Source of the DNA: a virus
Reading direction: 5' to 3' (one strand)
Length of the DNA stretch: 54,231 nucleotides
IMG/VR virus record: IMGVR_UViG_3300036785_000256
Location: 1-54,231 of that record
Shown here piece by piece: positions 1-6,952 of the stretch (positions are counted from its first letter, which is position 1; every line of letters begins with the position of its first letter). The notes below the pieces were generated by a model. It saw only the letters and a list, made by a program, of their open reading frames with translations. It did not search any database and was not told where the DNA came from. The position numbers and the translations under genes were made by a program.

Positions 1-1
1 C

Positions 2-997
2 GCCAAGCCGGTCCCGGCACCGCTGATGGCGAGCAGCAGCACCCAGATGGCGATGCACGCGATCGCCACCGGCCCTGGCACCGACAAAGAGAAGGCCGAG
101 GCGCTGATGGATAACGCCCAGTTCCAAAGCCAGCTTCAGAAAAGCCCGACCGGCACCACGGCGCAGTATGCCAATCAGTTGCTGGAGACGCTGGGCTACC
201 CGACGATCCCCGGTGTGCCAAAGGCCGAACCTCTGCCGCCTCTGCCGCCACCAAAGCCCGAGGCGATGACGCTCGCGCAGAAAGCCGCAGCAGCGGCACC
301 GCCGACGGCCAAGCACGGCTCGCTGACCGCCAAGCCGCACGTCCAGGTCACCCAGGCGCGCAAGGGACCGCAACTGAGCTTCGCGCTGAAGGCGGAGTCC
401 GAGGCTCGACACCCGTCCAGCACCTCGTCGCCAGAGGCGCTCGAGATCGTGCCGTCAATGAACTCAAGTTTCTGGGCGGAAACGGCGAAGAAGGATCAGG
501 CCGCGTTTTCGTCCTACGGCGGCGGCGGCTATCATATCATCAACGGCGTGCTGCGCGGTCACGACAAGCCGACACCCGAATCGCTGCAAAAGATCGACGC
601 GATGCATGCGATCATGGAAGCGCCAGAGGTTCGCACGACCGGTGACAAGCCGCTGCTGATGGTCAGGGGCGAGGAAATGTCGGATGCCCAGCGCAAGGAT
701 ATCAAGGATTCACTAGAGAAGGGCGTAGGGACGCACCACTACATGCGCACCGGCTTCTCCTCCGGATCGCTTGGAGGCTCTGAGATATCGCCGGGGATCA
801 AAGCCTCACCGGGCTATAAGGCCGGTGCAAACACGTGGTGGGTATTCACCGTGATGCCCGGCGCCAAGGTGCTCGGGCTGGCTGGTAACGTCGGCCATCA
901 CGAGCGCGAGGTCGTGCTGCCACATGGCATCTCGACCGAGATTTATGAAATGTACCATGACGGTCATCGGCACATCATCAAAGCGATCGTGAGGTAA
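2..997 (+). CDS. ADP-ribosyltransferase-like protein, 5' partial
   Basis: The frame is open to the left edge. The first ATG (26) has no Shine-Dalgarno sequence, so the true start probably lies outside the window. Counting from that ATG, residues 60-110 are Pro/Ala-rich and low in complexity. Residues 160-310 carry the signature of R-S-E class ADP-ribosyltransferases: YHIINGVLRG, then Arg214 in LLMVRGEE, F-S-S at 244-246, and E-R-E at 293-295 followed by VVLPHG. Known family members move ADP-ribose from NAD+ to arginine on a protein. In phages such domains are often fused to or sit beside portal and minor head proteins and enter the host with the DNA. Its place before the gpF-like gene fits that. 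The substrate is unknown. It may be the C-terminal part of a longer head protein. Confidence 0.7.
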   Translation, partial: AKPVPAPLMASSSTQMAMHAIATGPGTDKEKAEALMDNAQFQSQLQKSPTGTTAQYANQLLETLGYPTIPGVPKAEPLPPLPPPKPEAMTLAQKAAAAAPPTAKHGSLTAKPHVQVTQARKGPQLSFALKAESEARHPSSTSSPEALEIVPSMNSSFWAETAKKDQAAFSSYGGGGYHIINGVLRGHDKPTPESLQKIDAMHAIMEAPEVRTTGDKPLLMVRGEEMSDAQRKDIKDSLEKGVGTHHYMRTGFSSGSLGGSEISPGIKASPGYKAGANTWWVFTVMPGAKVLGLAGNVGHHEREVVLPHGISTEIYEMYHDGHRHIIKAIVR

Positions 998-998
998 C

Positions 999-1232
999 AT
1001 GGCAGAAGATATCCCAAAGCCACCGTCGACGCCGGAAGAACGGCAGGCGTATGACGATATGCGCGCCACACCCAACGGCATCTTGTTCGACGAAGATGGC
1101 AACGTCGTATTCGACTCCTACGCGGATGCCACGGGCAAGCCCGGCTTCAAGACGCGGGCCGAATACGACGCGGCCCAGGCGAGGCTGGAGGCGGCGCTGG
1201 CTGAGTATCGAGCGAACAAGCCCAAGGGCTGA
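999..1232 (+). CDS. small acidic hypothetical protein
   Basis: A 77-residue protein starting one base after the stop of the ADP-ribosyltransferase-like gene, with a GAGG-like ribosome site at the end of that gene, so the two are probably co-translated. It is soluble and charged, with a central stretch ILFDEDGNVVFDSYADATGKP and a helical Ala/Glu-rich C-terminus. I do not recognise a family. Its position suggests a partner or immunity-like role for the upstream enzyme, but that is only inference. Confidence 0.6.
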   Translation: MAEDIPKPPSTPEERQAYDDMRATPNGILFDEDGNVVFDSYADATGKPGFKTRAEYDAAQARLEAALAEYRANKPKG

Positions 1233-1239
1233 GAGAGGT

Positions 1240-1348
1240 GCGACGAGGGGCGCTGATGGACTGGTGCTCTATGCGCGTATGGCCCCTCGTCGCGTGGGGC
1301 TGAACCACTCTGGTGGTCGCGCTAACCTTGGCCCCCCGTGATCTTTAC
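1240..1348 (-). ncRNA. double-hairpin element, copy A (30-nt loops)
   Basis: Read on the minus strand: GTAAAGAT (1341-1348), then stem 1 GGGGC (1331-1335) with GCCCC (1296-1300) around a 30-nt loop, then stem 2 GCGACGAGGGGC (1282-1293) perfectly paired with GCCCCTCGTCGC (1240-1251) around a second 30-nt loop. Both loops begin CA and have ACCA at loop positions 17-20. A TTGCGT box (1365-1370) lies 17 nt upstream of TAAAGA and could be a -35. The element fills the gap between two rightward genes and points the other way. Related copies are at 37446, 44126, 47196 and 48860. Whether it acts as RNA or as a DNA site is unknown. Confidence 0.6.
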
Positions 1349-1372
1349 AGCCCATAGCCGCTCGACGCAACC

Positions 1373-2218
1373 ATGAACGTCCTGCCTCCCGTCCACCCCA
1401 ACCCGGGCATCCGGGTGGGCTACCGCTCCAAGCTTGAGCGGGCGATCGATGCGATGAACAATTCGATCAGCTACTGGCTGGGTGCGCGGTTTAAGGAAAA
1501 TCCCGTCTCTTCCGCCCGCGTCAGGGACACCCTGCGTGAGCTTGGGCGGAGGTGGCAATCCAACTTCGACGAACTCGCCCCGGATCTGGCCCGCGAGTTC
1601 GGCCATACTGCGCTGAACCATACGACGCGCCGGATTCAGCGGATGCTATCGGACGCGGGGTGGACCGTCGAATTCAAACCGACGGTCCCGTTGCAGAACA
1701 TCATGCGGGCTGCGGTGGCGGAGAATGTGAACCTGATCACCAGTCTCCCCGCCCAGCACCTCCATTCGGTCAACGGCATCGTGTTTCGCGGCGTGATGGC
1801 CGGCGGCGACCTCGGGACCATGACGAAGCAGCTACAGCAGCGCGCGGACACAACCCGCGAGCGCGCCGCCTTCATCGCCCGCGACCAGAACTCCAAGCTG
1901 ACCGCCGTGATCACCCGCGAGCGGCAGCAGCAGGCCGGGATTCAGCAGGCGATCTGGATGCATTCGAGCGCCGGGGTGCATCCGCGACGAGAGCACGTGC
2001 TGTTCGCCGCCGGGCGCTGGACCGGCTCGGCCGGCAAGGGGCCGCTCTACGATCCGATCGCTGGCGTTGACTTCGAGAACGGCGAGGGCGTCGTGTGGCC
2101 CGGCACCGCCATCAATTGCCGCTGCACCAGCCGCATTCTGCTGCCCGGCTTCGAGACCCGTGCTAGCATGACCACGCCAACCGGGCTTTACGAGAAGTCG
2201 ATCGAGAGGGCGCGCTGA
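1373..2218 (+). CDS. Mu gpF-like minor head protein
   Basis: A 281-residue protein with the head-morphogenesis domain of the phage Mu F / SPP1 gp7 family (PF04233). The C-terminal half has the typical order: RDQNSKLTAVITRERQQQAGI, an aromatic W-M-H, an R-E-H segment near residue 205, a G-K-G-P-L-Y-D-P segment, and the terminal PGTAINCRC cysteine motif. Known members sit inside the procapsid near the portal and help assembly. Start at ATG 1373; the ribosome site is weak. The stop overlaps the next start (TGATG). It matches the order portal, gpF, protease, cement, capsid. Confidence 0.85.
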   Translation: MNVLPPVHPNPGIRVGYRSKLERAIDAMNNSISYWLGARFKENPVSSARVRDTLRELGRRWQSNFDELAPDLAREFGHTALNHTTRRIQRMLSDAGWTVEFKPTVPLQNIMRAAVAENVNLITSLPAQHLHSVNGIVFRGVMAGGDLGTMTKQLQQRADTTRERAAFIARDQNSKLTAVITRERQQQAGIQQAIWMHSSAGVHPRREHVLFAAGRWTGSAGKGPLYDPIAGVDFENGEGVVWPGTAINCRCTSRILLPGFETRASMTTPTGLYEKSIERAR

Positions 2219-2514
2219 TGGACCAGGATCGAGTGAGCGGCCGCATGCACGAGGAAACCGGTGAGGAAATCCAGTACGAGGAAGTGCTGGCGTCCGGCGA
2301 GCCTGTATTCACCACCATGATCACGGACACGAGCGTGCTGGCAACCATGACCATGCACCCGCTCCAGTGGCTCACCTTCGGGCCGTGCAACATCAGGATC
2401 AACTGCGCGACCGGCGAGGTGACGATTCCGCCCGACCTCGAGCTATCCGACGCGGCGCGCGCCTTCTGGAATGAAGTGGAACGGATCGGCGGACCGCCCG
2501 GCTTCGTGGCGTGA
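2218..2514 (+). CDS. conserved-looking hypothetical protein in head operon
   Basis: 98 residues, start overlapping the gpF-like stop by one base. It is acidic, without membrane segments. The segment LQWLTFGPCNIRINCATGEVTIPPD looks like a small beta-rich fold, followed by a helix (SDAARAFWNEVERI). I do not recognise the family. Tight coupling to the gpF-like gene suggests a head-assembly accessory role, but a cargo role is equally possible. The next reading frame begins at a GTG overlapping its stop (GTGA). Confidence 0.6.
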   Translation: MDQDRVSGRMHEETGEEIQYEEVLASGEPVFTTMITDTSVLATMTMHPLQWLTFGPCNIRINCATGEVTIPPDLELSDAARAFWNEVERIGGPPGFVA

Positions 2515-2803
2515 TCATCGCCATCCTGACATTCAGCGGCATCCTGGTCATGGCGCTCTGGGCCATCTGGGCCGCATAGCCATCTGGGCCGCTGTGGGGC
2601 TGCTGTGGGCCGTCCAGGTCAGCGCGGCGCCCTGTCTGTCACCGAAGGACGATCCAGGCTGTAGCGCCCACCGGGATGGCGGCGGCGGCATGGCGCCCAA
2701 CAGTCGGGGCTGGCCGCCGGTTGTGCAACCGCCTCCACCGCCGGCACGCGACTGCATGGACGACCATGACGGCAAGCCGAATTGCGTGTTCATGAAAAGG
2801 TAA
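2511..2803 (+). pseudogene. small exported protein broken by a 17-bp tandem duplication
   Basis: GTG 2511 opens a hydrophobic reading frame (MIIAILTFSGILVMALWAIW) that stops at TAG 2577. The 14-base unit GCCATCTGGGCCGC occurs at 2562-2575 and again at 2579-2592, a 17-base period. Removing one unit joins the frame to a downstream one, giving a 91-residue protein: an N-terminal hydrophobic signal or anchor (about residues 1-33), then a Cys-, Gly- and Pro-rich exported part (APCLSPKDDPGC, a run of five prolines, CMDDHDGKPNCVFMKR). As sequenced only a 22-residue membrane peptide is made from GTG. Alternatively the second part starts at ATA 2576 or at ATG 2471. Function unknown; a cell-envelope accessory is likely. 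Confidence 0.6.
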
Positions 2804-2838
2804 CGGCCAGGGATGATAAGATGCACGGGAGATGGCCC

Positions 2839-3015
2839 ATGAGTCCGCTCGCAATAATCCTGATCGTTATCCTGATCCTCGTCATGTTCGGCGGTTTCCA
2901 TGGTTATCGCTCTGGGTGGTACTCGGGGGGACCGGGTTATTATGGCTATGGGTTCTCTGGCCTTGGGTTGGTGGTGATCATCCTGCTGGTGCTGCTGCTC
3001 ACAGGCTATCTGTGA
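2839..3015 (+). CDS. DUF3309-like two-TM small membrane protein
   Basis: A 58-residue protein with a transmembrane segment at residues 3-18 (LAIILIVILILVMFGG), a Gly/Tyr/Trp-rich hydrophilic stretch, and a second segment near the C-terminus (GLGLVVIILLVLLLTGYL). This architecture matches DUF3309, small membrane proteins common in alpha- and betaproteobacteria and their phages; no function is established. ATG 2839 is preferred because GGGAG lies 7 nt upstream; ATG 2821 with AGGG upstream would add six residues. Confidence 0.6.
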   Translation: MSPLAIILIVILILVMFGGFHGYRSGWYSGGPGYYGYGFSGLGLVVIILLVLLLTGYL

Positions 3016-3043
3016 TCGAGCAACGGAGCACGGAACACTGGCA

Positions 3044-3271
3044 ATGAACGAAGCTGGCAGCCGGTATAACTGGACCGCCGAACGGATCGCGATCCTGCGC
3101 AAGCTCTATAAACAGGGCGCCAAAGATGCCGAGATTGCCGACCGGCTGGGCACCACCGAGCGGTCGGTCAACGGCAAGCGGCAACGACTGGGGCTGTACG
3201 AACCGAGATCACAGGGGGCGAAGGAATTACACCATGGCGAATTTCACGGCACAGGTGACGACCAGCGGTGA
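3044..3271 (+). CDS. GcrA-like DNA-binding protein
   Basis: 75 residues. Residues 8-52 follow the N-terminal helix-turn-helix pattern of GcrA, the alphaproteobacterial cell-cycle regulator: W-T-x-E-R-I-x-I-L-R-K-L ... G-x-x-x-x-x-I-A-D-R-L-G-T-T-x-x-x-V-x-G-K-x-x-R-L-G-L. Known GcrA binds DNA at GANTC sites methylated by CcrM and works with sigma-70. Only the DNA-binding part is present; the RNA-polymerase-binding tail is missing and the last 20 residues look unstructured. The end overlaps the next gene's start by 38 nt. Likely a phage regulator acting on phage or host cell-cycle promoters; that role is inference. Confidence 0.65.
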   Translation: MNEAGSRYNWTAERIAILRKLYKQGAKDAEIADRLGTTERSVNGKRQRLGLYEPRSQGAKELHHGEFHGTGDDQR

Positions 3272-4310
3272 TCCAGCGTCGGGCAACTTCGCGATGACGA
3301 TGACCCAGGTCGCGGACAGCAATCCTCCGGTTGATCCGCCGGGCAATCCTGATCCGCCCAATCCGATCGACCCACCCGAGGACAACTGGACCCAGCCAGC
3401 CCTGCCGCCGCAGCCCAGCGTGCAGCCGGGCAGCAGCGGGCGAATCCTGCGGGCCAAAGACTTCGGTGGGATCGCCGCTGCGATGAACGCGGCCAATGAC
3501 GGCGACACCATCGCCGTGGCCCAGAACGCGCCGCGTGAGCCGTTCGTCATCTCCAAGATCGTGGCGGTCCGCGCTGACCATGTAACGTGGGACTTCCATG
3601 ACCTTCCGTCTGACCAGCTTGCCTATGGCGGCAAGGGAGCGATTGTGCCGGTGTCGGCTGCCAGCATCATCTCCGGGTTCGACATCTCCGGTGTCGGCCT
3701 CGACGACAGCCGCGCCGAACTGCGTGCTGCCGTCCGGGTCGACGCCGACGGCTACTGCACCATCGAGGATTGCCATTTTCACCAGTGCCAGAATGGCGTC
3801 GCGGCGGGCAGCTTCAACGCGGTGGTTGAGATCAAGCAGACCCGGCTGATCGGCAACGGGCTCCCTGGCGCCGGCGGCCAGACCCACAATCTGTATATCG
3901 GTGATATCAACGAACTGACCCTGACCGATGTCGAAAGCACGGGTCCCGTCGACGCCCACGCCATCAAGTTCCGGGGCTATCGGCTGATCGTCGACGGCGG
4001 CTCCTACGAAAGCAAGGTCGGTCGCGCCTTCGACGTGCCCAACGGTGGCAAGTTCACCATCAAGCGCGCCACGCTGACCAAGCCGGCCGACGCCAACGAC
4101 GGCACCATGATCGGCTACATGTCCGAAGCCCGGACCAGCGGCGAAAGCAACGAGAACACCCTGGAAGGCTGCACCATCAATGCCGGCCGGCAGAGTGGTA
4201 ATCAGATAGTCACCCAAGGCGGCACCATCACCTTCGCGCCGGACTGCCAGTGGCAGGGCACGCTGACCGTGTCGGGCTCGGGAACGGTGGTCGGCCTGCC
4301 CGCGCGATGA
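3234..4310 (+). CDS. right-handed beta-helix surface protein
   Basis: 358 residues from ATG 3234, with AAGGA about 11 nt upstream. Residues 1-65 are low in complexity, with a Pro/Asn/Asp-rich linker (PPVDPPGNPDPPNP). The rest has the repeating short-strand pattern of parallel beta-helix proteins (pectate-lyase-like): VTWDFHDLP, CTIEDCHFHQCQNGV, LTLTDVESTGPVDAHAIKF, FTIKRATLTKPADAND, ENTLEGCTINAG. No lyase active site is obvious. The location between head genes suggests a capsid-attached decoration or fibre rather than a tail spike; a polysaccharide-binding role is possible. It overlaps the next gene by ATGA. Confidence 0.65.
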   Translation: MANFTAQVTTSGDPASGNFAMTMTQVADSNPPVDPPGNPDPPNPIDPPEDNWTQPALPPQPSVQPGSSGRILRAKDFGGIAAAMNAANDGDTIAVAQNAPREPFVISKIVAVRADHVTWDFHDLPSDQLAYGGKGAIVPVSAASIISGFDISGVGLDDSRAELRAAVRVDADGYCTIEDCHFHQCQNGVAAGSFNAVVEIKQTRLIGNGLPGAGGQTHNLYIGDINELTLTDVESTGPVDAHAIKFRGYRLIVDGGSYESKVGRAFDVPNGGKFTIKRATLTKPADANDGTMIGYMSEARTSGESNENTLEGCTINAGRQSGNQIVTQGGTITFAPDCQWQGTLTVSGSGTVVGLPAR

Positions 4311-4510
4311 CTGATCTGTGGGCGTTCGAGAAACCGATGAAAGAACCCGGCGAGGACGGTCAGCCGTGGGGGTTTATTGGCGAGGACGGCGTGTGGCATC
4401 GGCTGCCAAAAACGCCGATGTTGCTGAATCAATTAGGGCCGCCACCGTTCGACGTAAAACTGCCGTCGGGCGAGATCCGCCACATCGTGCACGAACCGTT
4501 GTTGCTGTAA
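4307..4510 (+). CDS. small hypothetical protein
   Basis: 67 residues, beginning at an ATG that overlaps the beta-helix stop (ATGA), so it is translationally coupled to it. It is soluble, with Gly-Glu-Asp-Gly turns (GEDGQPWGFIGEDGVWHRLP) and a beta-like C-terminus (FDVKLPSGEIRHIVHEPLLL). I do not recognise the family. It could be a chaperone or small partner of the beta-helix protein. Confidence 0.5.
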   Translation: MTDLWAFEKPMKEPGEDGQPWGFIGEDGVWHRLPKTPMLLNQLGPPPFDVKLPSGEIRHIVHEPLLL

Positions 4511-4515
4511 TCGCG

Positions 4516-4599
4516 GTGCTGATGCTCGCGATCATCATCGGCGTGACGTTCGGGATGATCGCCGGCTGGATACTCGGCAAGTACGGACCGACCCCCTGA
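4516..4599 (+). CDS. tiny single-TM peptide
   Basis: A 27-residue reading frame from GTG 4516 (or ATG 4522), six bases after the previous stop. It is nearly all one transmembrane helix (LMLAIIIGVTFGMIAGWILG) with a short KYGPTP tail. No clear ribosome site; coupling to the upstream gene would be needed. Tiny hydrophobic proteins recur in this genome (2511, 45994-46261), which raises the chance it is real. Confidence 0.35.
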   Translation: MLMLAIIIGVTFGMIAGWILGKYGPTP

Positions 4600-4679
4600 C
4601 GAGATCATGCAGGGTTCAAATCTGTAGCTACATCTGACGCGCCAAGAACTCATTCGACGGGAGTGAGGCGCGGCAGGCG

Positions 4680-4722
4680 AGCCGGCGGGGCTCTGCGGTG
4701 CGTCGTGTGGCCCCCGCCGGCT
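4680..4722. repeat. 11-bp perfect hairpin at 3' end of antisense gene
   Basis: AGCCGGCGGGG (4680-4690) pairs perfectly with CCCCGCCGGCT (4712-4722) around a 21-nt loop. It overlaps the stop codon of the leftward gene at 4721. It has no T-run on either strand, so it is not a classic intrinsic terminator; it may protect or end the antisense transcript. The rest of 4600-4720 shows no gene or other signal that I can recognise. Confidence 0.5.
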
Positions 4723-4942
4723 ATGCCCGCACGATCGTCGCTTTCCACCCCAGCCGCTTGAAGCTCTGCCGCAGCTTGTCCTGGTGCTGATTGACGCACC
4801 AGCGCAGGATCGGCGCGGCGAAGAAGCATATCCCAGTATCCGGGTCGATCAGGATCGCGGCGCAGAACGCGTGCGGCGCGGGCGCGACCACGCGCACCAG
4901 CTTCGCCGCACAGTAAGCCTCTCCAGGAGACATGGATGCCAT
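4721..4942 (-). CDS. antisense small cargo protein
   Basis: 73 residues on the minus strand inside an otherwise rightward head operon. The protein looks globular and natural (HAFCAAILIDPDTGICFF, APILRWCVNQHQDKLRQSF, a KRLGWKATIV end), unlike the Arg/Ala-rich antisense shadows nearby, and nothing better lies on the plus strand from 4600 to 4935. ATG 4942 has GGAG 8 nt upstream; ATG 4933 is an alternative. Its 5' end overlaps the start of the rightward protease gene head to head. Function unknown; probably an inserted accessory gene. Confidence 0.45.
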   Translation of the reverse strand: MASMSPGEAYCAAKLVRVVAPAPHAFCAAILIDPDTGICFFAAPILRWCVNQHQDKLRQSFKRLGWKATIVRA

Positions 4943-6417
4943 TCGATGCGCTCCGGCTGGCGCTGGACAAGTCCATGCGCCGCTACGACGAAGATGGCCG
5001 GCTGCATGTGGAAGTCAGCCACCTGACCAAGGCGGCGGTCAACCCGTATCGCGGCAACGAGATCCCCGGCTGGCAGGAACTCCGACTTGATCCGGACCGG
5101 GTCTACAATCTGTTCCGTCATCCGGCCGAACTGGAAAAAGCGGTCCCCACCTTCAACAACATCCAGTTGCTCGATCAGCACATCCCGATCACCGCCGCCG
5201 ATGCGCAGCAGCCGCGCGTGGTCGGCTCGACCGGCACCGACGCGACGTGGAATGCACCGTATATCGACAATTCGCTGGTGTTCTGGACCGACGCCGCCAA
5301 GGCGATGATCGAAAGCGGCGAGCAACGCGAACTGAGCGCGGCCTATCGCTATGACCCGGTGATGAAGCCCGGTGTCTACATGGGACGTAAATACGACGGC
5401 GTGATGACCAACATCCGGGCGAATCACGTTGCACTGGTCGACGCCGGGCGAGCCGGCAGCGACGTCGTGGTTATGGACAGCAAACTGAAGGAGATTGAAA
5501 TGCCGATGACCGCGCTGGGTGCATACCTCGCCGGGTCTGCCACCGCCTATATCCGGCCGTTGCTGGCGCAGGACTCCAAGTTCCAGGTCACCAGGGAAAT
5601 CGCGCCTTTGTTCAAGGGCGTCACGGCCAAGAACTGGAAGTCCAAGCGTCCCGCCATCGAGGCCGCGATGGCACGGCTCACCAAGCCGCATCTGGCCGCT
5701 GATGCCGAGATCCACATCCACGAGCATATGGATGGTGCCGCCGGTGATCCGGGCGATCCGGATGATGGCGAGGTGATCAAGCCGCTGGACGAAGAGCCCG
5801 GCACTGGCGTCGCCGAGACCCCGGTCACCGCCAAGGACGACGATCTCGCGCAGACGGTGCAGCAACTGCTGACCGGCAAGATCGACGACGAAGACTTGGC
5901 CATGATCATGCACGCGTTGCAGAACATGGAGCCGCCGCCGCCCAAGCCGGAGCCGGAGGAAAACGGCAATGGTAACGGCAACGGCAATGGCAACGGCGAA
6001 GCCGAGGACAACGCCGAAGCCATCGAGAACCTTGGCCTGGAACCGAAACCGAAGGCAGGAGACAGGAAGCCCGCAATGGATCGCAAGATGCAGGTGGCGA
6101 TGGACGAGGCGGTACGCCGTGCCGTCGCAGCAACCACGGAACGGTTGAACGCGCGCGACGAGGCGCGTGACTTCGTTCGTCCCTGGGTGGGTCCCGTCGC
6201 GGTGGCGATGGACAGCGCCGAAGAGATCTACAAGTTCGCGCTGGAGACCCTGGGGCTCGACAGCAACGTCCATCCGTCCGCCTACAAGGCGATCCTGGCG
6301 ATGGCACCCAAGCCGGGCGACAGCCAGCCGCGCAAGACCATCGCGATGGATGCCGGCGGCAACAAGAAGTACCTCGAGCGATTCCCCAACGCCAACCGCC
6401 TGAGCACAAGGCACTGA
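4936..6417 (+). CDS. prohead protease/scaffold fusion (DUF2213)
   Basis: 493 residues from ATG 4936, with AGGAGA just upstream. Residues 10-185 match DUF2213 phage proteins: KSMRRYDEDGRLHVEVSHLT, NPYRGNEIPGW, PTFNNIQLLDQHIPIT (candidate catalytic His), STGTDATWNAPYIDNSLV, RELSAAYRYDP (candidate catalytic Ser) and IRANHVALVDAGRAGSDVVV. Residues 200-493 are acidic, Pro-rich and helical, with a (GN)5G linker near residue 350, which is typical of an internal scaffold domain. Known homologues mature the capsid and provide scaffold. It directly precedes the cement and capsid genes. The catalytic residues are assigned by analogy. Confidence 0.8.
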   Translation: MPFDALRLALDKSMRRYDEDGRLHVEVSHLTKAAVNPYRGNEIPGWQELRLDPDRVYNLFRHPAELEKAVPTFNNIQLLDQHIPITAADAQQPRVVGSTGTDATWNAPYIDNSLVFWTDAAKAMIESGEQRELSAAYRYDPVMKPGVYMGRKYDGVMTNIRANHVALVDAGRAGSDVVVMDSKLKEIEMPMTALGAYLAGSATAYIRPLLAQDSKFQVTREIAPLFKGVTAKNWKSKRPAIEAAMARLTKPHLAADAEIHIHEHMDGAAGDPGDPDDGEVIKPLDEEPGTGVAETPVTAKDDDLAQTVQQLLTGKIDDEDLAMIMHALQNMEPPPPKPEPEENGNGNGNGNGNGEAEDNAEAIENLGLEPKPKAGDRKPAMDRKMQVAMDEAVRRAVAATTERLNARDEARDFVRPWVGPVAVAMDSAEEIYKFALETLGLDSNVHPSAYKAILAMAPKPGDSQPRKTIAMDAGGNKKYLERFPNANRLSTRH

Positions 6418-6431
6418 AGGGAGCAACACAG

Positions 6432-6941
6432 ATGGCGTTTCAGACCACGATCAATGTCACTCAGGCGCCTGCCGTCGAGGGTGACTTCGCGTCGAGCAAC
6501 CCGCGTCACTCGGTGCCGTCCGTGGAGGGCGGGTTCCGGGCCGGCGCGGGTGGCGTCACCATCGCCCGCTTCGCCTGGGCGGACGTCGCCACCAACACGC
6601 TGCTGTTGAATGCCGGTTCGGGGCCGCCCACCGGGTTCATCCACCGCGACATGAACGGGCTCAACTTCAACTACTTCGCCAGCCCGGACTCCACCACCTT
6701 CATCATCCCGCCGGGCTTCGGGGTCGGCGAGTGTTTCTCCGGCGGCGACTTCTGGGTGCGCAACACCGGGGCCGGCGCGGTCGCGGTCGGCATGAAGGCG
6801 TTCGCCAGCCTCACCACCGGGCAGGTGCAGTTCGCTGCCGCCGGCGCCACGGTGGGTGGCTACGTCGAGACCAAGTGGTTCGCGGAGACGCCCTGTCTGG
6901 CGAATGAGCTTTGCAAAATGTCCAGCTTGGCGCTGGGTTAA
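6432..6941 (+). CDS. capsid cement/decoration protein
   Basis: 169 residues, between the protease/scaffold and the major capsid gene, the usual place for the structural cement protein in phages of this gene order. It starts MAFQTTINVTQAPAVEGDFA, as such proteins do, is Gly/Ala/Thr-rich and predicted all-beta (TGFIHRDMNGLNFNYF, IIPPGFGVGECFSGGDFWVR, VGGYVETKW). No membrane segment or enzyme motif. Known cement proteins trim the outside of the expanded capsid. Assignment rests on position and pattern. Confidence 0.7.
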   Translation: MAFQTTINVTQAPAVEGDFASSNPRHSVPSVEGGFRAGAGGVTIARFAWADVATNTLLLNAGSGPPTGFIHRDMNGLNFNYFASPDSTTFIIPPGFGVGECFSGGDFWVRNTGAGAVAVGMKAFASLTTGQVQFAAAGATVGGYVETKWFAETPCLANELCKMSSLALG

Positions 6942-6952
6942 GGAGAACCGCT

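Noticed and set aside
5965-6000. Repeated Gly-Asn codons as a tandem repeat locus
   Set aside because: It is a short flexible linker in the protease/scaffold protein; similar linkers (glycine run at 17050-17090) are ordinary.
4849-6429. 526-residue open frame on the minus strand
   Set aside because: It mirrors the DUF2213 gene. Its product is Arg/Val/Leu/Gly/His-rich with no recognisable domain, typical of antisense frames in GC-rich DNA.
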